From Geminicoccaceae bacterium (GTDB lineage Bacteria; Pseudomonadota; Alphaproteobacteria; Geminicoccales; Geminicoccaceae): a stretch of DNA of 6,844 bases. The notes beneath the pieces were generated by a model that did not search any database, was not told the DNA's origin, and saw only the letters and a program-made list of their open reading frames with translations. The stretch is from positions 1-6,844 of the forward strand of contig JAPJRA010000190.1 of the NCBI GenBank assembly GCA_030824835.1. Direction: 5' to 3'. Shown here piece after piece: positions 5,974 through 6,844 of this stretch (its first letter is position 1; every line of letters begins with the position of its first letter). The position numbers and the translations under genes are program-made.

Positions 5974-6844
5974 CCGTCGCGGCCGAAGACGCGCTCGAAG
6001 ATGAAGTCCACATGCGCCAGATGGTGATTCAGGTCGAAGAGCTCCCCAAGGTGCGCCTCGTCGAGGCGGGCCGTCACCTCGGGATCGCCGGCCAGCAGCG
6101 TCAGCAAAGGCTGGCTGTGATGCCAAGCTTGCATCGCATGCTTCTGCACCAGCTCGTAGGCCGACTGCCGCGGCATACCGGCTTCGGTCAGCGCCAACAA
6201 TACCCGCTGCGAGCTGTAGAGGCCGTGCGTGGCGTCCAGATTGCGCTGCATCTGCGCAGGGTAGACCACCAGTTGCCCGATCATGCGGGCGAGGCGGCTC
6301 AGCGCGAAGTCGGCGAGAATGCAGGCGTCGGGCAACATCACACGCTCGACCGAGCTGTGGGAGATGTCGCGTTCGTGCCAAAGGGCCACGTTCTCGAGCG
6401 CCGGGATCACCGCCGCGCGGATCATCCGGGCGAGGCCGGTCAGATTCTCGGACAGGACGGGATTGCGCTTGTGCGGCATAGCCGAGCTGCCCTTCTGGCC
6501 AGCCGAGAAATACTCCTCGATCTCGCGCACCTCGGTCCGCTGCAGATGGCGGACTTCGGTCGCCAGGCGCTCGATGCCGGCTGCCACCAGGGCGAGTGCC
6601 CCGGTGAACGCAGCGTGGCGGTCACGTGGGATTACCTGCGTGGAAATCGGCTCGGGGCGCAGCCCAAAGCGCTCCGCCACTGCTGCCTCGACGCGAGGAT
6701 CGATGTTGGCGAACGTTCCGACGGCTCCCGACATGGCGCAGGTGAGGATCTCGGCGCGGGCCTGGACCATGCGCCGACGGTCCCGGTCCAGCTCAGCGAA
6801 GTGCCCGGCAAGCTTGAGCCCGAAGGTCGTGGGCTCGGCATGAA
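5970..6844 (-). CDS. purB: Adenylosuccinate lyase (5' end outside window)
   Basis: The last 290 codons are present; a full PurB has about 430 residues, so roughly 140 N-terminal residues lie beyond the right edge. The visible part begins HAEPTTFGLKLAGHFAELD, just after the expected catalytic histidine. It contains SGAVGTFANIDPRVE and the fumarase/aspartase superfamily signature GSSAMPHKRNP (6459-6491), whose flexible loop carries the catalytic serine, followed by VLSENLTGLAR. The enzyme removes fumarate from SAICAR and from adenylosuccinate in purine synthesis, in the cytoplasm. The reading frame is uninterrupted to TAG (5970-5972), which shares CTAG with the hrpB stop. An ATG at 6770 is internal and is not the start. 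Confidence 0.97.
   Translation of the reverse strand, partial: HAEPTTFGLKLAGHFAELDRDRRRMVQARAEILTCAMSGAVGTFANIDPRVEAAVAERFGLRPEPISTQVIPRDRHAAFTGALALVAAGIERLATEVRHLQRTEVREIEEYFSAGQKGSSAMPHKRNPVLSENLTGLARMIRAAVIPALENVALWHERDISHSSVERVMLPDACILADFALSRLARMIGQLVVYPAQMQRNLDATHGLYSSQRVLLALTEAGMPRQSAYELVQKHAMQAWHHSQPLLTLLAGDPEVTARLDEAHLGELFDLNHHLAHVDFIFERVFGRDG

Noticed and set aside
5596..6381. Minus-strand frame of 261 codons across the hrpB/purB junction
   Set aside because: It is antisense to the HrpB C-terminal domain and out of frame with purB. Both of those have strong family motifs, so this is a shadow.
1..6844. CRISPR array or defence-type gene cluster
   Set aside because: There are no regularly spaced repeats beyond the single 19-bp tandem pair, and no effector or adaptation genes. 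The confident genes are housekeeping.

Overview
The window is a GC-rich bacterial chromosome segment. Product types and sequence style suggest an alphaproteobacterium, perhaps Rhodospirillales-like: a stand-alone CinA N-terminal-type protein, a RadC of the 'HRERLRQRFLQAG' type, HrpB and a bacterial PurB. This placement is inference from reading the sequence, with no database search.

Layout, left to right. Bases 1-271 hold no convincing gene, but they contain an exact tandem pair of 19-bp repeats and an inverted repeat that could be a decayed insertion-sequence end. A complete tRNA-Leu (anticodon TAA, CCA encoded) lies on the minus strand at 272-358. It is followed by a minus-strand gene for a MoaB/CinA-N domain protein (396-1145). 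A 133-bp divergent intergenic region then leads to a plus-strand radC-like gene (1279-2271), which carries an extra N-terminal domain. Bases 2272-3504 are a gene-poor stretch with two weak plus-strand reading frames, one plausible small minus-strand gene (2944-3204) and an AT-rich leader. After it come hrpB (3505-5973, plus strand) and the 3' two thirds of purB (minus strand, running off the right edge). The hrpB and purB stop codons overlap in one CTAG.

Functional picture. The confident genes are housekeeping or general maintenance: translation (tRNA-Leu), nucleotide-pool cleaning or cofactor-like chemistry (CinA-N), a JAMM-fold RadC, a DEAH-box helicase, and purine synthesis (PurB). They do not form one operon or an evident multi-gene system. 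I found no defence island, CRISPR array or biosynthetic cluster. The points most worth a second look are the N-terminal fusion on RadC, the palindrome-centred back-to-back promoter between cinA-like and radC, the gene-poor 1.2 kb before hrpB, and the repeat cluster beside the tRNA.
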